Positions 22,591 through 32,332 of a stretch of DNA of 34,492 nucleotides are shown here, piece by piece. The stretch is from Stenotrophomonas geniculata ATCC 19374 = JCM 13324 (lineage in GTDB: Bacteria > Pseudomonadota > Gammaproteobacteria > Xanthomonadales > Xanthomonadaceae): assembly GCF_001431625.1 (NCBI RefSeq), contig NZ_LLXT01000057.1, positions 1 through 34,492 of the forward strand, given 5' to 3'. The position numbers and the translations under genes are program-made. Each line of letters starts with the position of its first letter. Position 1 is the stretch's first letter. The notes beneath the pieces are model-generated. The model worked only from the letters and a program-made list of their open reading frames with translations. It made no database searches and was not told the DNA's origin.

Positions 22591-23400
22591 ATGCAGGCAA
22601 TGGCCGACCATACGATACCCACTGGCGCCGCCGGTTCCGAGCCGGGCTGGACCTTCATTTCGCTGCGGCCGCAGGGCCAGAATTCCGCGCTGCGCCGCGC
22701 CGTTGCTGGGCTGGGCGGGCATGTGGTGGCCCTGCCGCCCTGGCGTCTGCAGCGCCTGAACGGCACGCCAGTGGTGCGTCAGCTGCAACGCACGCTGAAC
22801 TGCGATCGGGTGGTGTTCACCAGCCCGGCCGCCGTTACTGCGGCCGCCACCCTGCTGCCACTGGCCGAAGCACAACGCAGCCCGTGGCTGACCGTGGGCG
22901 AAGGCACCGCGCGCGCGCTGCGGGCGCAGGGCGTCGCCGAGATGCATGCACCGCAGCGGATGGACAGCGAGGGGCTGCTCGCGATGCCGGTGCTGGCCAA
23001 TGTACAGGGCCTGTGCATCGGCCTGGTCACCGCCCCTGGCGGGCGCGGCCTGATTGCCGCGCAACTGCAGGCGGCGGGCGCCACGATCGAACGCGCCGAC
23101 GTCTACCAGCGCCGATTGCTGCGCCTGCCGCCCCGCACATTGGCTCGATTGGCGCGTTCAGCGCAGCCGTGGGTGCTGGCGGTGAGCAGTGGCGAAGCGC
23201 TGCAGCATTTCTGGCAGCAGCTTCCGCCGGCATTGCAGCAACGCTTTCAGGCGCACGCCACCGTCGTCGTGGCCAGCGAACGGCTCGGCGAACAGGCGCA
23301 CGCATTGGGGCTGCAACGCGTGGTGCGCGCGGCCGGGCCCACCACGGCACAACTGGTGGCCGCTGCACACGCCACGCTCACCGTCCCGGCAGCGACCTGA
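22591..23400 (+). CDS. hemD: Uroporphyrinogen-III synthase
   Basis: 269 aa from ATG 22591 (22600 is an alternative). It has the two-lobed HemD pattern: FISLRPQGQNSALRRAVAGLGG..VALPPW, then DRVVFTSPAAVTAAATLL, TVGEGTARALRAQGVAEM, LLAMP, and VTAPGGRGLIAAQLQAAGATIERADVYQR, then VLAVSSGEALQHFWQQLP. It closes and rearranges hydroxymethylbilane to uroporphyrinogen III. It is followed by hemX and hemY, the usual gammaproteobacterial order; hemC is not in the window. Confidence 0.94.
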   Translation: MQAMADHTIPTGAAGSEPGWTFISLRPQGQNSALRRAVAGLGGHVVALPPWRLQRLNGTPVVRQLQRTLNCDRVVFTSPAAVTAAATLLPLAEAQRSPWLTVGEGTARALRAQGVAEMHAPQRMDSEGLLAMPVLANVQGLCIGLVTAPGGRGLIAAQLQAAGATIERADVYQRRLLRLPPRTLARLARSAQPWVLAVSSGEALQHFWQQLPPALQQRFQAHATVVVASERLGEQAHALGLQRVVRAAGPTTAQLVAAAHATLTVPAAT

Positions 23401-23504
23401 ACAGGGACGTGGGTCACGCTTGCCGCTGTGGTCGGCAACAGTGATGCTGTGCACAACGCGGCCTGCCGGAACCTGACCGGCGACGTTGCCGACAAGGAAG
23501 CCCC

Positions 23505-24482
23505 ATGAACGAGACTCCGCCCGTTTCCCCGCCCCGTCGACCTGTGCGCTGGCTGTTGCCGCTGGCCGGGGTGGTCGTGCTTGGCGTGGGCGGCTATGCC
23601 GGCTGGTACGTCTGGCAACAGCAACAGCACGAACAGGAAGCGCAGGCACAGACCACGGCCGTGCAGCTGCAGGGCCTGCAGGCGACGCTGGATGCATTGC
23701 GCCGCGACCAGCGCGCGACCAGCCAGCGCCTGCAGGATGCGGCGACCACCAACCGCGTGCTGCGCGACGAGATGCTGGGCCTTTCGCAGCGCAGTGCATT
23801 GCTGGAAGAGAACCTGGCCAAGCTGGCCGACAGCGCCAACCAGGGCCGCCAGGCGGTACAGCGCGATGAGGCCGAGCTGCTGTTGACCCAGGCGGCACAG
23901 CGACTGAACTACGCCGACGACGTGGAAGGCGCACGCCGCCTGTATGCGCAGGCCGCCACCGCGTTGGCCGATCTGCCCGACAGCGACGGCCTGAATCTGC
24001 GCCAGGCCCTGGTGCAGGAGCGCGATGCACTGGATTCCCTTGGTGCCGGCCCGCGCGCGCAATCGCTGCAGCGCCTGGATAGCCTGGCCAAAGCCCTGCA
24101 GGGCCTGCCCTCGCAGGTAACAGGCGACAGCGCTCCCGGCGCCGGCAAGACCTGGTGGCAGGCCACGCTGGCCCTGTTCGTGGACATCAGCCCCAGCCGC
24201 CAGAACGGTCCGCTGACCGCCGCCGAGCGCCGCAATGCAGACGATGCACTGCAACTGGAACTGACCCTGGCGCGCGCCGCGATCGAACGTGGCGACCACA
24301 CCGGCCGCGATACTGCGCTGGCACGCGTGGAGCATTGGGCGCAGCGGCGTTGGCCGGATTCACCGGCCCTGCGCGCGCAACGTGCTGAACTGAAGGCCTT
24401 GCGCGAGCTTCCGCTGCAGGCCAGCAACGCTGTTCTTGGCAGCACCCTGCAGCAGCTGCGTACCCAGACCGACCGGAGGTAA
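23505..24482 (+). CDS. hemX: HemX-family membrane protein
   Basis: 325 aa, ATG with AAGGAA upstream. A short Pro-rich cytoplasmic start is followed by one membrane anchor (about 13-38, LLPLAGVVVLGVGGYAGWYVW) and a long Gln/Ala coiled coil (about 40-110), then a helical domain with DEAELLLTQAAQRLNYADDVEGARRLYAQA, the signature of HemX. Although it is often labelled uroporphyrin-III C-methyltransferase, no SAM-binding motif is present; it is thought to be a regulatory or scaffold protein of heme synthesis. It lies 104 bp after hemD and 6 bp before hemY. Confidence 0.92.
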   Translation: MNETPPVSPPRRPVRWLLPLAGVVVLGVGGYAGWYVWQQQQHEQEAQAQTTAVQLQGLQATLDALRRDQRATSQRLQDAATTNRVLRDEMLGLSQRSALLEENLAKLADSANQGRQAVQRDEAELLLTQAAQRLNYADDVEGARRLYAQAATALADLPDSDGLNLRQALVQERDALDSLGAGPRAQSLQRLDSLAKALQGLPSQVTGDSAPGAGKTWWQATLALFVDISPSRQNGPLTAAERRNADDALQLELTLARAAIERGDHTGRDTALARVEHWAQRRWPDSPALRAQRAELKALRELPLQASNAVLGSTLQQLRTQTDRR

Positions 24483-24488
24483 TCCCAC

Positions 24489-25784
24489 ATGAAACCCCTG
24501 CAATCCCTGGTCGTGCTGTTGCTGGCCGTGGCCATCGGCGTGGTTGCCGCGCAATGGCTCGGCGCCGATGACCTCAACCGCTTCGGCGAAGTGACCCTGC
24601 GCTACGGCGGCTACGACTACCACAGCAACCTGCCCAAGGTGGCGCTGCTGTCGGTGATCGCGGTGCTGGTACTGTGGCTGCTGTGGAGCCTGATCGCTGC
24701 ACCGTTCCGCGCCTGGGGCCGCTACCGCCGCAAGCAGGGCCGGGTGCGCCTGATCGACGGCCTGCAGGCCTATGAGCACGGCCAGTGGCAGCGTGCCGAG
24801 AAGCTGCTGGACGGCGCCGCCAAGGATCCGGAAGTGAGCGCGGTGGCGCTGGCCAACGCCGTGCGCAGTGCGCAGGCGCGTGCCGACGGCCCCGCCGGTG
24901 AAGCGCTGCTGCAGCGCCTGGGCGAAAGCGATGCCACCCTGCAGGCGCTGCTGCGCGCCGAACAGCTGCTGGCGCGCGATCTGCCGGTGGATGCAATCAA
25001 CGCATTGGACGTGGCGGCGATCCAGCCGCTGCCGCCGCGCGGCCTGTGGCTGCGCACCGAAGCACTGGCACAGGCGGGCCGCGCCCACGAGGCGTATGGC
25101 CAGCTGGGTGCACTGCGCCAGAGCAAGGTGCTGCCGGCCGACGCCAACAGCGAACTGGAAGCACGCCTGGCCGCACAGGCGCTGCTGGAAGCGGCCGACG
25201 TCAACGCGCTGGCCGCGCAGTGGGAAGCCACGCCGAAGGCGCTGCGCCCCACCCCGGACGTGGTCGGCGCGTATGCCAGCCGCGCGGTGGCCCTGAACTG
25301 GGATGAGCCGGCGCTGCTGGCGCTGGAACAGGCCCTGGACCATCGCTGGGACGACGAACTGGTGGCGCTGTATGGCCGCCTGCCGGCCGAGCGCCTGGCC
25401 ACCCGCCAGAGCAACCTGGCGCGCTGGCGCAACGTGCATGACGAGTCGGCCGCGCTGCGCCTGGCACAGGGCCGCGTGGCCCTGGCCCAGCAGCAGTGGG
25501 ATGCCGCCGATGCGTTCCTGCATGAGGCCATCGCCGCCGGCGCTGGTGCTCCTGCGTGGGAAGCACTGGGTGAGCTGTTCGCGCAGCGTGGCGAGCACGC
25601 GCTGGCCGCGCAATGCCTGGCCAATGCGCTGCGACTGCAGCGCGGCGAGGACAGCGTGGAGCTGGTGCGCGGCATTGAAGCACCTGCACGGGCCACGGTG
25701 GAAGAGCAGCCCATCACGGTGCAGCCGCCGGTGTATGACGCCAACGATGAGCGCGACGAATTCGGTAATCCGCGGTTGCCGTAA
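24489..25784 (+). CDS. hemY: HemY-type membrane protein with TPR repeats
   Basis: 431 aa. Two N-terminal transmembrane segments (about 4-21 and 49-71) surround the conserved YGGYDYHSNLPKVALL. The rest is helical TPR-like repeats: GLQAYEHGQWQRAEKLLDGAAKD, GEALLQRLGESDATLQALLRAEQLLAR, and LRLAQGRVALAQQQWDAADAFLHEAIAA. This is the HemY of proteobacterial hemDXY operons, not the protoporphyrinogen oxidase of the same name. It probably organises heme-biosynthetic proteins at the inner membrane. A bidirectional terminator follows at 25837-25863. Confidence 0.92.
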   Translation: MKPLQSLVVLLLAVAIGVVAAQWLGADDLNRFGEVTLRYGGYDYHSNLPKVALLSVIAVLVLWLLWSLIAAPFRAWGRYRRKQGRVRLIDGLQAYEHGQWQRAEKLLDGAAKDPEVSAVALANAVRSAQARADGPAGEALLQRLGESDATLQALLRAEQLLARDLPVDAINALDVAAIQPLPPRGLWLRTEALAQAGRAHEAYGQLGALRQSKVLPADANSELEARLAAQALLEAADVNALAAQWEATPKALRPTPDVVGAYASRAVALNWDEPALLALEQALDHRWDDELVALYGRLPAERLATRQSNLARWRNVHDESAALRLAQGRVALAQQQWDAADAFLHEAIAAGAGAPAWEALGELFAQRGEHALAAQCLANALRLQRGEDSVELVRGIEAPARATVEEQPITVQPPVYDANDERDEFGNPRLP

Positions 25785-25797
25785 GCATGGCTGAGGT

Positions 25798-25823
25798 GTG
25801 CCGACCAACGGTCGGCACCCACC
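25798..25823. repeat. SMAG-like palindrome after hemY
   Basis: GTGCCGACC/GGTCGGCAC around AAC, followed by CCACC, which reads on the minus strand as a GGTGG variant of the GTAG head. Confidence 0.7.
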
Positions 25824-25836
25824 GGAGCCACCAACG

Positions 25837-25863
25837 AAAACGCCGCCCATCGGGCGGCGTTTT
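25837..25863. terminator. Bidirectional terminator between hemY and the thiolase gene
   Basis: AAAACGCCGCCC / GGGCGGCGTTTT, a 12-bp stem with a 3-base loop and U runs in both directions. It serves convergent hemY and fadI. Confidence 0.9.
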
Positions 25864-25868
25864 CATGT

Positions 25869-25891
25869 GTAGTCGCCAACCTTGGTTGGCG
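25869..25891 (+). repeat. SMAG repeat (GTAG type)
   Basis: GTAG head (25869-25872) followed by TCGCCAACCTTGGTTGGCG, the same sequence as the unit at 7972-7994. Confidence 0.85.
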
Positions 25892-25905
25892 TGCGGTCGC
25901 AACAA

Positions 25906-27186
25906 TCAGCGTTCGACGATCGCCACCACGCCCATGCCGCCGGCGGTGCAGATCGACACCAGCGCGCGGCCGCCGCCGCGTTCGGCCAGCTGCTTGGCGG
26001 CCGTCGCAATCACGCGGGCACCGGTGGCAGCGAACGGGTGGCCGGTGGCCAGCGACGAACCCAGCAGGTTGATCTTGTCCGGGTCGATGCGGCCCATCGG
26101 TGCATCCAGGCCCAGGCGGTTGCGGCAGTAATCCTCGCTCTCCCACGCACGCAGGGTGCACAGCACCTGCGCGGCGAAGGCTTCGTGGATCTCGTAGATG
26201 TCGAAGTCCTGCAGGGTCAGGCCATTGCGCTTGAGCATCTCCGGCACAGCCACGGTCGGTGCCATCAGCAGGCCTTCACCATGCACGAAATCAACGGCCG
26301 AGACGTGGGCATCACGCAGGTACGCCTGCGGTTCGTGGCCGTGTGCGCGGGCCCATTCCTCGCTGGCCAGCAGCACCGCGGCAGCGCCATCGGTGAGCGG
26401 GGTGGAATTGGCTGCGGTCAGGGTGCCGCGGCCGGAGACCTTGTCGAAGGCCGGCTTCAGCGTGGCGAGCTTTTCCAGCGAGGTATCCGGGCGCAGGATG
26501 TTGTCGCGCTCGACGCCACGGAACGGTGCGATCAGGTCGTTGAAGAAGCCACGCTCATAGGCGGCAGCCAGCTTCTTGTGCGACGACACCGCCCACTCGT
26601 CCTGCGAGTCGCGCGAGATGTTCCATTCCTTGGCCATGTCCTCGCAATGGTCACCCATGCTCTTGCCGGTGCGCGGCTCGGCCACGCCCGGGAACTCGGG
26701 CTTCAGTTCGGAGAACTTGAAGCCGGCGGTGAGCGCACGGATCTTGTCGCCGGTGCTCTTGGCACGGTTGGCGGCCAGCAGGCGCGCGCGCAGCTTCTTG
26801 CCGTAGACGATCGGCACGTCGGAGGTGGTGTCCGAACCACCGCCGATGCCGGATTCGATCTGGCCCAGCGCGATCTTGTTGGCGACGGTGATGATGCTGT
26901 CCAGCGAAGTACCGCAGGCGCGCTGCAGGGTGATGCCCGGGGTCAGCGGCGACAGGCCGGAGGACAGCGTGGCTTCGCGGCCCAGGTTCCAGTCGCTGGA
27001 GTGCTTGATCACCGCACCCATCGCCACTTCACCCAGCTGCTGGCCGTGCAGGCCGAAACGTTCGACCAGCGCGCCCAGCGTACGGACCGACATGCCGAGG
27101 TTGCCGACATCCGAATACGCGGTGTTCTGGCGGCAGAACGGAATGCGGACGCCACCGAGGATGGCGACGGGACGAGCGTTGGGCAT
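25906..27186 (-). CDS. fadI: FadI-type acetyl-CoA C-acyltransferase (thiolase)
   Basis: 426 aa from ATG 27186, where thiolase homology begins (RPVAILGGVRIPFCRQ); an ATG 15 bases earlier is possible, and the long open frame further upstream is antisense to the next gene. The thiolase catalytic set is complete: QRACGTSLDS (C91), IYEIHEAFAAQ, ATGHPFAATGAR (H383) and CTAGGMG (C413). HEAFA instead of NEAFG is typical of the FadI / trifunctional beta-subunit group. It cleaves 3-ketoacyl-CoA to acetyl-CoA in the last step of beta-oxidation. No FadJ partner is next to it here. Confidence 0.9.
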   Translation of the reverse strand: MPNARPVAILGGVRIPFCRQNTAYSDVGNLGMSVRTLGALVERFGLHGQQLGEVAMGAVIKHSSDWNLGREATLSSGLSPLTPGITLQRACGTSLDSIITVANKIALGQIESGIGGGSDTTSDVPIVYGKKLRARLLAANRAKSTGDKIRALTAGFKFSELKPEFPGVAEPRTGKSMGDHCEDMAKEWNISRDSQDEWAVSSHKKLAAAYERGFFNDLIAPFRGVERDNILRPDTSLEKLATLKPAFDKVSGRGTLTAANSTPLTDGAAAVLLASEEWARAHGHEPQAYLRDAHVSAVDFVHGEGLLMAPTVAVPEMLKRNGLTLQDFDIYEIHEAFAAQVLCTLRAWESEDYCRNRLGLDAPMGRIDPDKINLLGSSLATGHPFAATGARVIATAAKQLAERGGGRALVSICTAGGMGVVAIVER

Positions 27187-27294
27187 GGAGATACCTGGCA
27201 TGGATGAGGGTGTCTGCAACATGGCCTGCACGGCGGAGCAGGCATAATGGAGCCAAGTGTAGCTGCCGCCCTGTGATGGGCCAACCGTGGAACC

Positions 27295-28182
27295 ATGAGC
27301 AAACCCGACCCCGCGATGAATGCCCTTGGCGTGCTGGCCCTGGAACTGGCCGGCGGCGAAATCCCCCGCCAGGCGGTACTCAGCGCCGAACAGGCCGGTG
27401 AACTGGCCGATCGCGTCGGCCGCGACCTGTCCAAGCTGGTGCCGCAGGTGGCCGAGCTGGACCTGGTGTTCGCCGCCGCCCATTTCGACCCGGCCGAAGT
27501 GCTGCGCCCGGGCTGGCCGATCCATCGCCGGCTGGAAGAACTGCAGATGCGTGCGCCAGGTCGCAACCAGGGCCCGCGCCTGCTGGCGTTCGGTACCGAC
27601 GCCCAGGGTGACGTGCCGCTGCCGTTCCAGGCCGATGCCAGCCTGGTGGGTGGTGGCCTGCGTGTGGTGCCGTTCCTGCTGGCCGGCAGTGACGTGGCCA
27701 CCACCCATGCGGTGGCCGAGGCGCTGGAAGATACGCTGCTGGCCAACGGCATGGCCCATGCCGACACCGCGTTGATGGCGCAGAACACCTTTGGTGCCCG
27801 CATCGAGCACGCACGCTATTTCACCGTGAATGATCTGGCCGCGATGATGTCGATGCAGTACGACAACCAGGGCCTGGCCGCGCTGTGGCCGCTGATCGAG
27901 ACGGCGATCATGGCCCCGGGCGAGGACGAGTGGCTCAATGCCGCGCCCGAGCCGCTGCTGCGCTATACCCATGGCGAGGCACGCATGGCGCTGTTCGACC
28001 CGGCCGGCTGGTGCGCGCACTACAACCACGGCAACAACGACTGCGACCGCCTGAAGGGCATCTACGAGCAGTTCCTGATGCGCCAGCGGCAGATGGCCGC
28101 GGTGCTGGAAGCGCACGGCGTGCCGGTGCTGTTCGTGCACTGCGAGGCAGGGCAGGACGCGCGCGAGCTGCTGGCGCGCTGA
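27295..28182 (+). CDS. Conserved protein of unknown function
   Basis: 295 aa, ATG 27295, divergent from fadI (108 bp gap). It is a soluble protein, mixed alpha/beta, with no signal or membrane segment. Distinct stretches are LDLVFAAAHFDPAEVLRPGWPIHRRLEEL, RLLAFGTDAQGDVPLPFQAD, and AMMSMQYDNQGLAALWPLIETAI, and a C-terminal part with GWCAHYNHGNNDCDRLKGIYEQFLMRQRQMAAVLEAHGVPVLFVHCE. Three Cys and several His at the C-terminus could bind a metal. I know of no characterised family with this set. Confidence 0.82.
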   Translation: MSKPDPAMNALGVLALELAGGEIPRQAVLSAEQAGELADRVGRDLSKLVPQVAELDLVFAAAHFDPAEVLRPGWPIHRRLEELQMRAPGRNQGPRLLAFGTDAQGDVPLPFQADASLVGGGLRVVPFLLAGSDVATTHAVAEALEDTLLANGMAHADTALMAQNTFGARIEHARYFTVNDLAAMMSMQYDNQGLAALWPLIETAIMAPGEDEWLNAAPEPLLRYTHGEARMALFDPAGWCAHYNHGNNDCDRLKGIYEQFLMRQRQMAAVLEAHGVPVLFVHCEAGQDARELLAR

Positions 28183-28195
28183 TCTGCGGATGCGC

Positions 28196-28331
28196 GCCGC
28201 CGGGCATGGCCCGGCGCTACCGTGCAATTGCGTTTCGCCGGGGCGCGACCGCCGTGCGTATTGCTGTAGAGCCGAGCCCATGCTCGGCTCAGGCCGCCGG
28301 AAGCACAGCCGAGCATGGGCTCGGCTCTACA
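28196..28331. repeat. SMAG repeats including a long inverted pair
   Basis: The first unit, GCCGGGCATGGCCCGGC ending in CTAC (28196-28220), is the same type as at 19335. Then GTAG-headed GAGCCGAGCCCATGCTCGGCT (28265-28289) faces its exact reverse complement (28307-28331), which gives a 25-bp perfect stem with a 17-base loop, each arm itself a palindrome. Confidence 0.9.
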
Positions 28332-28346
28332 GAAAGCGATGCAAAG

Positions 28347-28373
28347 AAAAACGCCGGCTTGCACCGGCGTTTT
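28347..28373. terminator. Bidirectional terminator between the unknown gene and sodC
   Basis: AAAACGCCGG / CCGGCGTTTT with a 6-base loop and U runs both ways, between two convergent genes. Confidence 0.88.
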
Positions 28374-28394
28374 CCGTTCCCAGCAGGATCGCCC

Positions 28395-29021
28395 TTACGG
28401 GGCCTTCTGGATCACCGCACATGCCAGGCGCGCGCCGGCGTTGCCGGTCGGCTGGGTCTTGTAGTCGTCCGCGTCGGCGTGGACGATCAGGCCACGGCCG
28501 ATGATGTCGAAGTCATCACCCTTGCCGATGTTGACGTTGCTCGACACCGGGCCGTCGATGGTGGCCACGCCCTTGTCGTCGGCCTTGATGTTGGGCATGT
28601 CGCCACCGTGGTGCGGATCAGCGGACACGCTGCCGTGATCCTGCTTGCCCGGGTTGAAGTGGCCACCGGCGCTCATGCCGTCCGGGGCGCTGCAGTCGCC
28701 CTTCTCGTGGATGTGGAAGCCGTGCTCGCTGCCCGGCTTCAGGCCGCTGATCTGGCCGGTCACGTGGACCTTGCCGTCAACCACCTTGAAGGTGACGCTG
28801 CCCTTGGTCTCGTTACCCTGGGTCGGTGCCAGTTCGGCGGTGGCGGTGGCATCGGTGGCCGCTGCAGCGGCCGGCGCCGGCGTTGCGGCCGGTTCGGTGG
28901 TGGCGCCGTCGGCCGGTGCGGCCGGCGGGGTTTCAGCCTGCGGCGCGGCCGGCTGCTGGTTGCAGGCCGCCAGGCCCAGTGCAGCAATGGCTGCGAACAG
29001 CGACGTGTGGATCAAACGCAT
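28395..29021 (-). CDS. sodC: Cu/Zn superoxide dismutase lipoprotein, copy 1
   Basis: 208 aa from ATG 29021, with GGGAGAG 6 bases upstream. The lipobox is LGLAAC (Cys20), followed by a 50-residue Ala/Pro/Thr linker and then the SodC domain. All metal ligands are visible: GFHIHEKGDC (two Cu His), GGHFNP (bridging His), KQDHG and PHHGGDMPN (Zn His and Asp), IVHADADDY (fourth Cu His), and the guiding Arg in NAGARLACAVI. It removes superoxide in the periplasm, tethered to a membrane. It lies 31 bp after a second sodC, with which it is probably cotranscribed. Confidence 0.95.
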   Translation of the reverse strand: MRLIHTSLFAAIAALGLAACNQQPAAPQAETPPAAPADGATTEPAATPAPAAAAATDATATAELAPTQGNETKGSVTFKVVDGKVHVTGQISGLKPGSEHGFHIHEKGDCSAPDGMSAGGHFNPGKQDHGSVSADPHHGGDMPNIKADDKGVATIDGPVSSNVNIGKGDDFDIIGRGLIVHADADDYKTQPTGNAGARLACAVIQKAP

Positions 29022-29052
29022 GGAATCTCTCCCTGGATGATGCCTGCAGTGA

Positions 29053-29622
29053 TCAGCGGACAACCCGGATCACGCCACAGGCGATGCGGACGCCGGCATT
29101 GCCGGCGGGCTGGCTGCGATAGTCGTCGGCGTTGGCATGCACGACCAGTGCACGTCCGGCGATATCGGTGGCGGCGCCTCCGCCAAGGGTAACGCCCTTG
29201 AGGTGGATATCGACGTTGGCGCGGCCCTGGGCGTCGGCACGCAGATTGTCCATGTCGCCCAGGTGGTGCTTGCCGGTGCCGGCGCGGCCATGCGCAGCGC
29301 CACCGGGATTGAAGTGATTGCCGGCACTGCTGGCATCCACCGCGCTGCAGTCGCCACGCTCATGGATGTGGAAGCCGGCCTGCTGCATCGGCTGCAGGCC
29401 ACCGATCAGGCCGGTGATGTGGAGGCCACCGGGCTCCACCATCAGCGCGATGCGACCACTGACGATACTGGCCGAGGCCGGCGAGAGATTGGCCTCGGCC
29501 TGTTTCGCGGCGCTGACCACGGTCGGTGGTGGCGGGGTGGGCTCGGCCTTCTTCGGCGCGCTGCCACAGGCAGACAGCAGCACGGCGGCGGACAACGGCA
29601 GGATGGCAAAGGACAGACGCAT
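29053..29622 (-). CDS. sodC: Cu/Zn superoxide dismutase lipoprotein, copy 2
   Basis: 189 aa from ATG 29622, with AAGGAG upstream. The lipobox is LLSAC (Cys19), with a shorter Pro-rich linker (PKKAEPTPPPP). The ligand set is complete: GFHIHERGDC, GNHFNP, AAHG, KHHLGDMDN, VVHANADDY, NAGVRIACGVI. It shares the core of copy 1 but has diverged in linker and loops (TGKHH versus DPHH), so it is an old tandem duplication rather than a recent copy. It is first in the pair, 93 bp after the ntrC stop on the same strand. Confidence 0.94.
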   Translation of the reverse strand: MRLSFAILPLSAAVLLSACGSAPKKAEPTPPPPTVVSAAKQAEANLSPASASIVSGRIALMVEPGGLHITGLIGGLQPMQQAGFHIHERGDCSAVDASSAGNHFNPGGAAHGRAGTGKHHLGDMDNLRADAQGRANVDIHLKGVTLGGGAATDIAGRALVVHANADDYRSQPAGNAGVRIACGVIRVVR

Positions 29623-29715
29623 CGAAGACTCCTTGCAGGTGACACTACGGACGGCATCGTCCATGAACGATCAACGGTTCGGCAAGCGGGCGCGAGGATC
29701 GCGTGCAGGGACCGT

Positions 29716-31156
<1,441 letters not shown>

Positions 31157-31164
<8 letters not shown>

Positions 31165-32218
31165 CGCGCGGGGCCTCCTCGGCCGGGGCGGTGCCACTGA
31201 CGATCGGCAGCAGCAGGGTGAACACGGTATGGCCCGGGCGCGAGCGGTAGGTCAGCGTGCCGCGATGCTCGCGCGCCACCTGCTGGGCCAGCGCCAGGCC
31301 CAGGCCAGTGCCTTCGGCGCGGCCACTGACCAGCGGCAGGAACAGGTGCTCGGCCAGTTCCTCGGGTACACCACGGCCGTCGTCGGCAATTTCCAGGCGC
31401 AACGCCAGCGTGTGCAGCTGCTCGGCGATGCGCACGCCATGCTCCACGCGGGTACGCAGGGTGATGTTGCCGGCACCGGCCTGGATCGCGTTGCGCACCA
31501 GGTTCCACACCGCCTGGGTGAGGCGGTCGGCGTCGCCATGGAATTCGGGAATGCTGGGGTCGTAGTCGCGCTGCAGGCGTACCGCCCAGCCGGCCTCGTT
31601 CTCGGCCAGTCGCAGCACGCGCTCAAGCGCGGCATGGATGTTCAGTTCGGCATGCGGCGCGGCCGGGGCCGGCGACAGCAGCTGGTCGAGCAGGCCGTTG
31701 AGGCGCTCGATCTCCGAGCCGATCAGTTCGATCAGCTCGCGTTCGCTGGCATCGCGCTGGGCCGCGCGGCGGGCCAGCAGCTGGGCCGCGCCCTTCAGCC
31801 CGGCCAGCGGGTTGCGCAGCTCGTGGGCCAGCCCCTTCAGCGCTGCACTGAGCGCGCTGGGCAGGGCCTGGGTCGGGTCCAGCCCGGGGAATTCATCGAC
31901 CGGATGCGCCTCCAGCAGCCAGCCGCCATCGTCGCGGCGGCTCATCCAGCCCTCGGCGAAGCGCGGGGCCTCGCCGGGCACCGCGAGCGCCAGCCGGTTC
32001 AGGCGCAGGCTGTCGCGTTCATCGCGGGCCAGGAAATGGGCCAGTGCCTCGCCCTGCACTTCCAGTGCGGCCAGCGGCCGACCCAACAGGCGCCGGACGC
32101 TGACGCCCAGCCAGCGGGCGAAAGCCGGATTGCAGCCGGCAATGCAGCCATCGGCCCCGGCCCAGGCCAGCGGCGTGCCGAGGGCATCAAGGGACGGCGG
32201 GGGTGCGGGGTCGGACAT
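31157..32218 (-). CDS. ntrB: NtrB-type nitrogen sensor histidine kinase
   Basis: 353 aa from ATG 32218; a TTG at 32236 would add six residues but lies within the NtrC box. An N-terminal PAS domain (LGTPLAWAGADGCIAGCNPAFARWLG) is followed by the H-box GLAHELRNPLAGLKGAAQLL (H132), N-box VWNLVRNAIQAG, and G-boxes IADDGRGVP and GTGLGLALAQQ. It is cytoplasmic with no membrane helices, as NtrB is; it answers to PII and glutamine status and phosphorylates NtrC. It is translationally coupled to ntrC. glnA, often upstream, is not here: the gene before it is a TonB receptor. Confidence 0.95.
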
Positions 32219-32235
32219 TGCACCAATGTAGTGCA
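32219..32235 (-). promoter_or_regulatory. NtrC-binding box at the ntrB start
   Basis: On the minus strand TGCACTACATTGGTGCA fully matches the NtrC consensus GCACY-N4-TGGTGC. It ends one base before the ntrB ATG, a position suited to autogenous repression of ntrBC. Confidence 0.85.
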
Positions 32236-32247
32236 AAACGTGGGTTC

Positions 32248-32287
32248 GGGGTCAGAGCCCTTTCCTCGCGGAAAGGGCTCTGACCCC
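32248..32287. repeat. Intergenic perfect palindrome, copy 2
   Basis: The same 18-bp arms as the element at 4917-4955 (GGGGTCAGAGCCCTTTCC), with loop TCGC. It lies between the TonB receptor stop and the ntrB start, next to the NtrC box. Confidence 0.9.
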
Positions 32288-32332
32288 TGCCGCAGGTCGA
32301 GCAGGCTCGACCACTACCGGGTGCGTGGCCGA

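Noticed and set aside
27187..28281. Long open frame extending the thiolase upstream on the minus strand.
   Set aside because: It is antisense to a well-formed plus-strand gene and shows no thiolase-like or other family pattern; thiolase homology begins at 27186.
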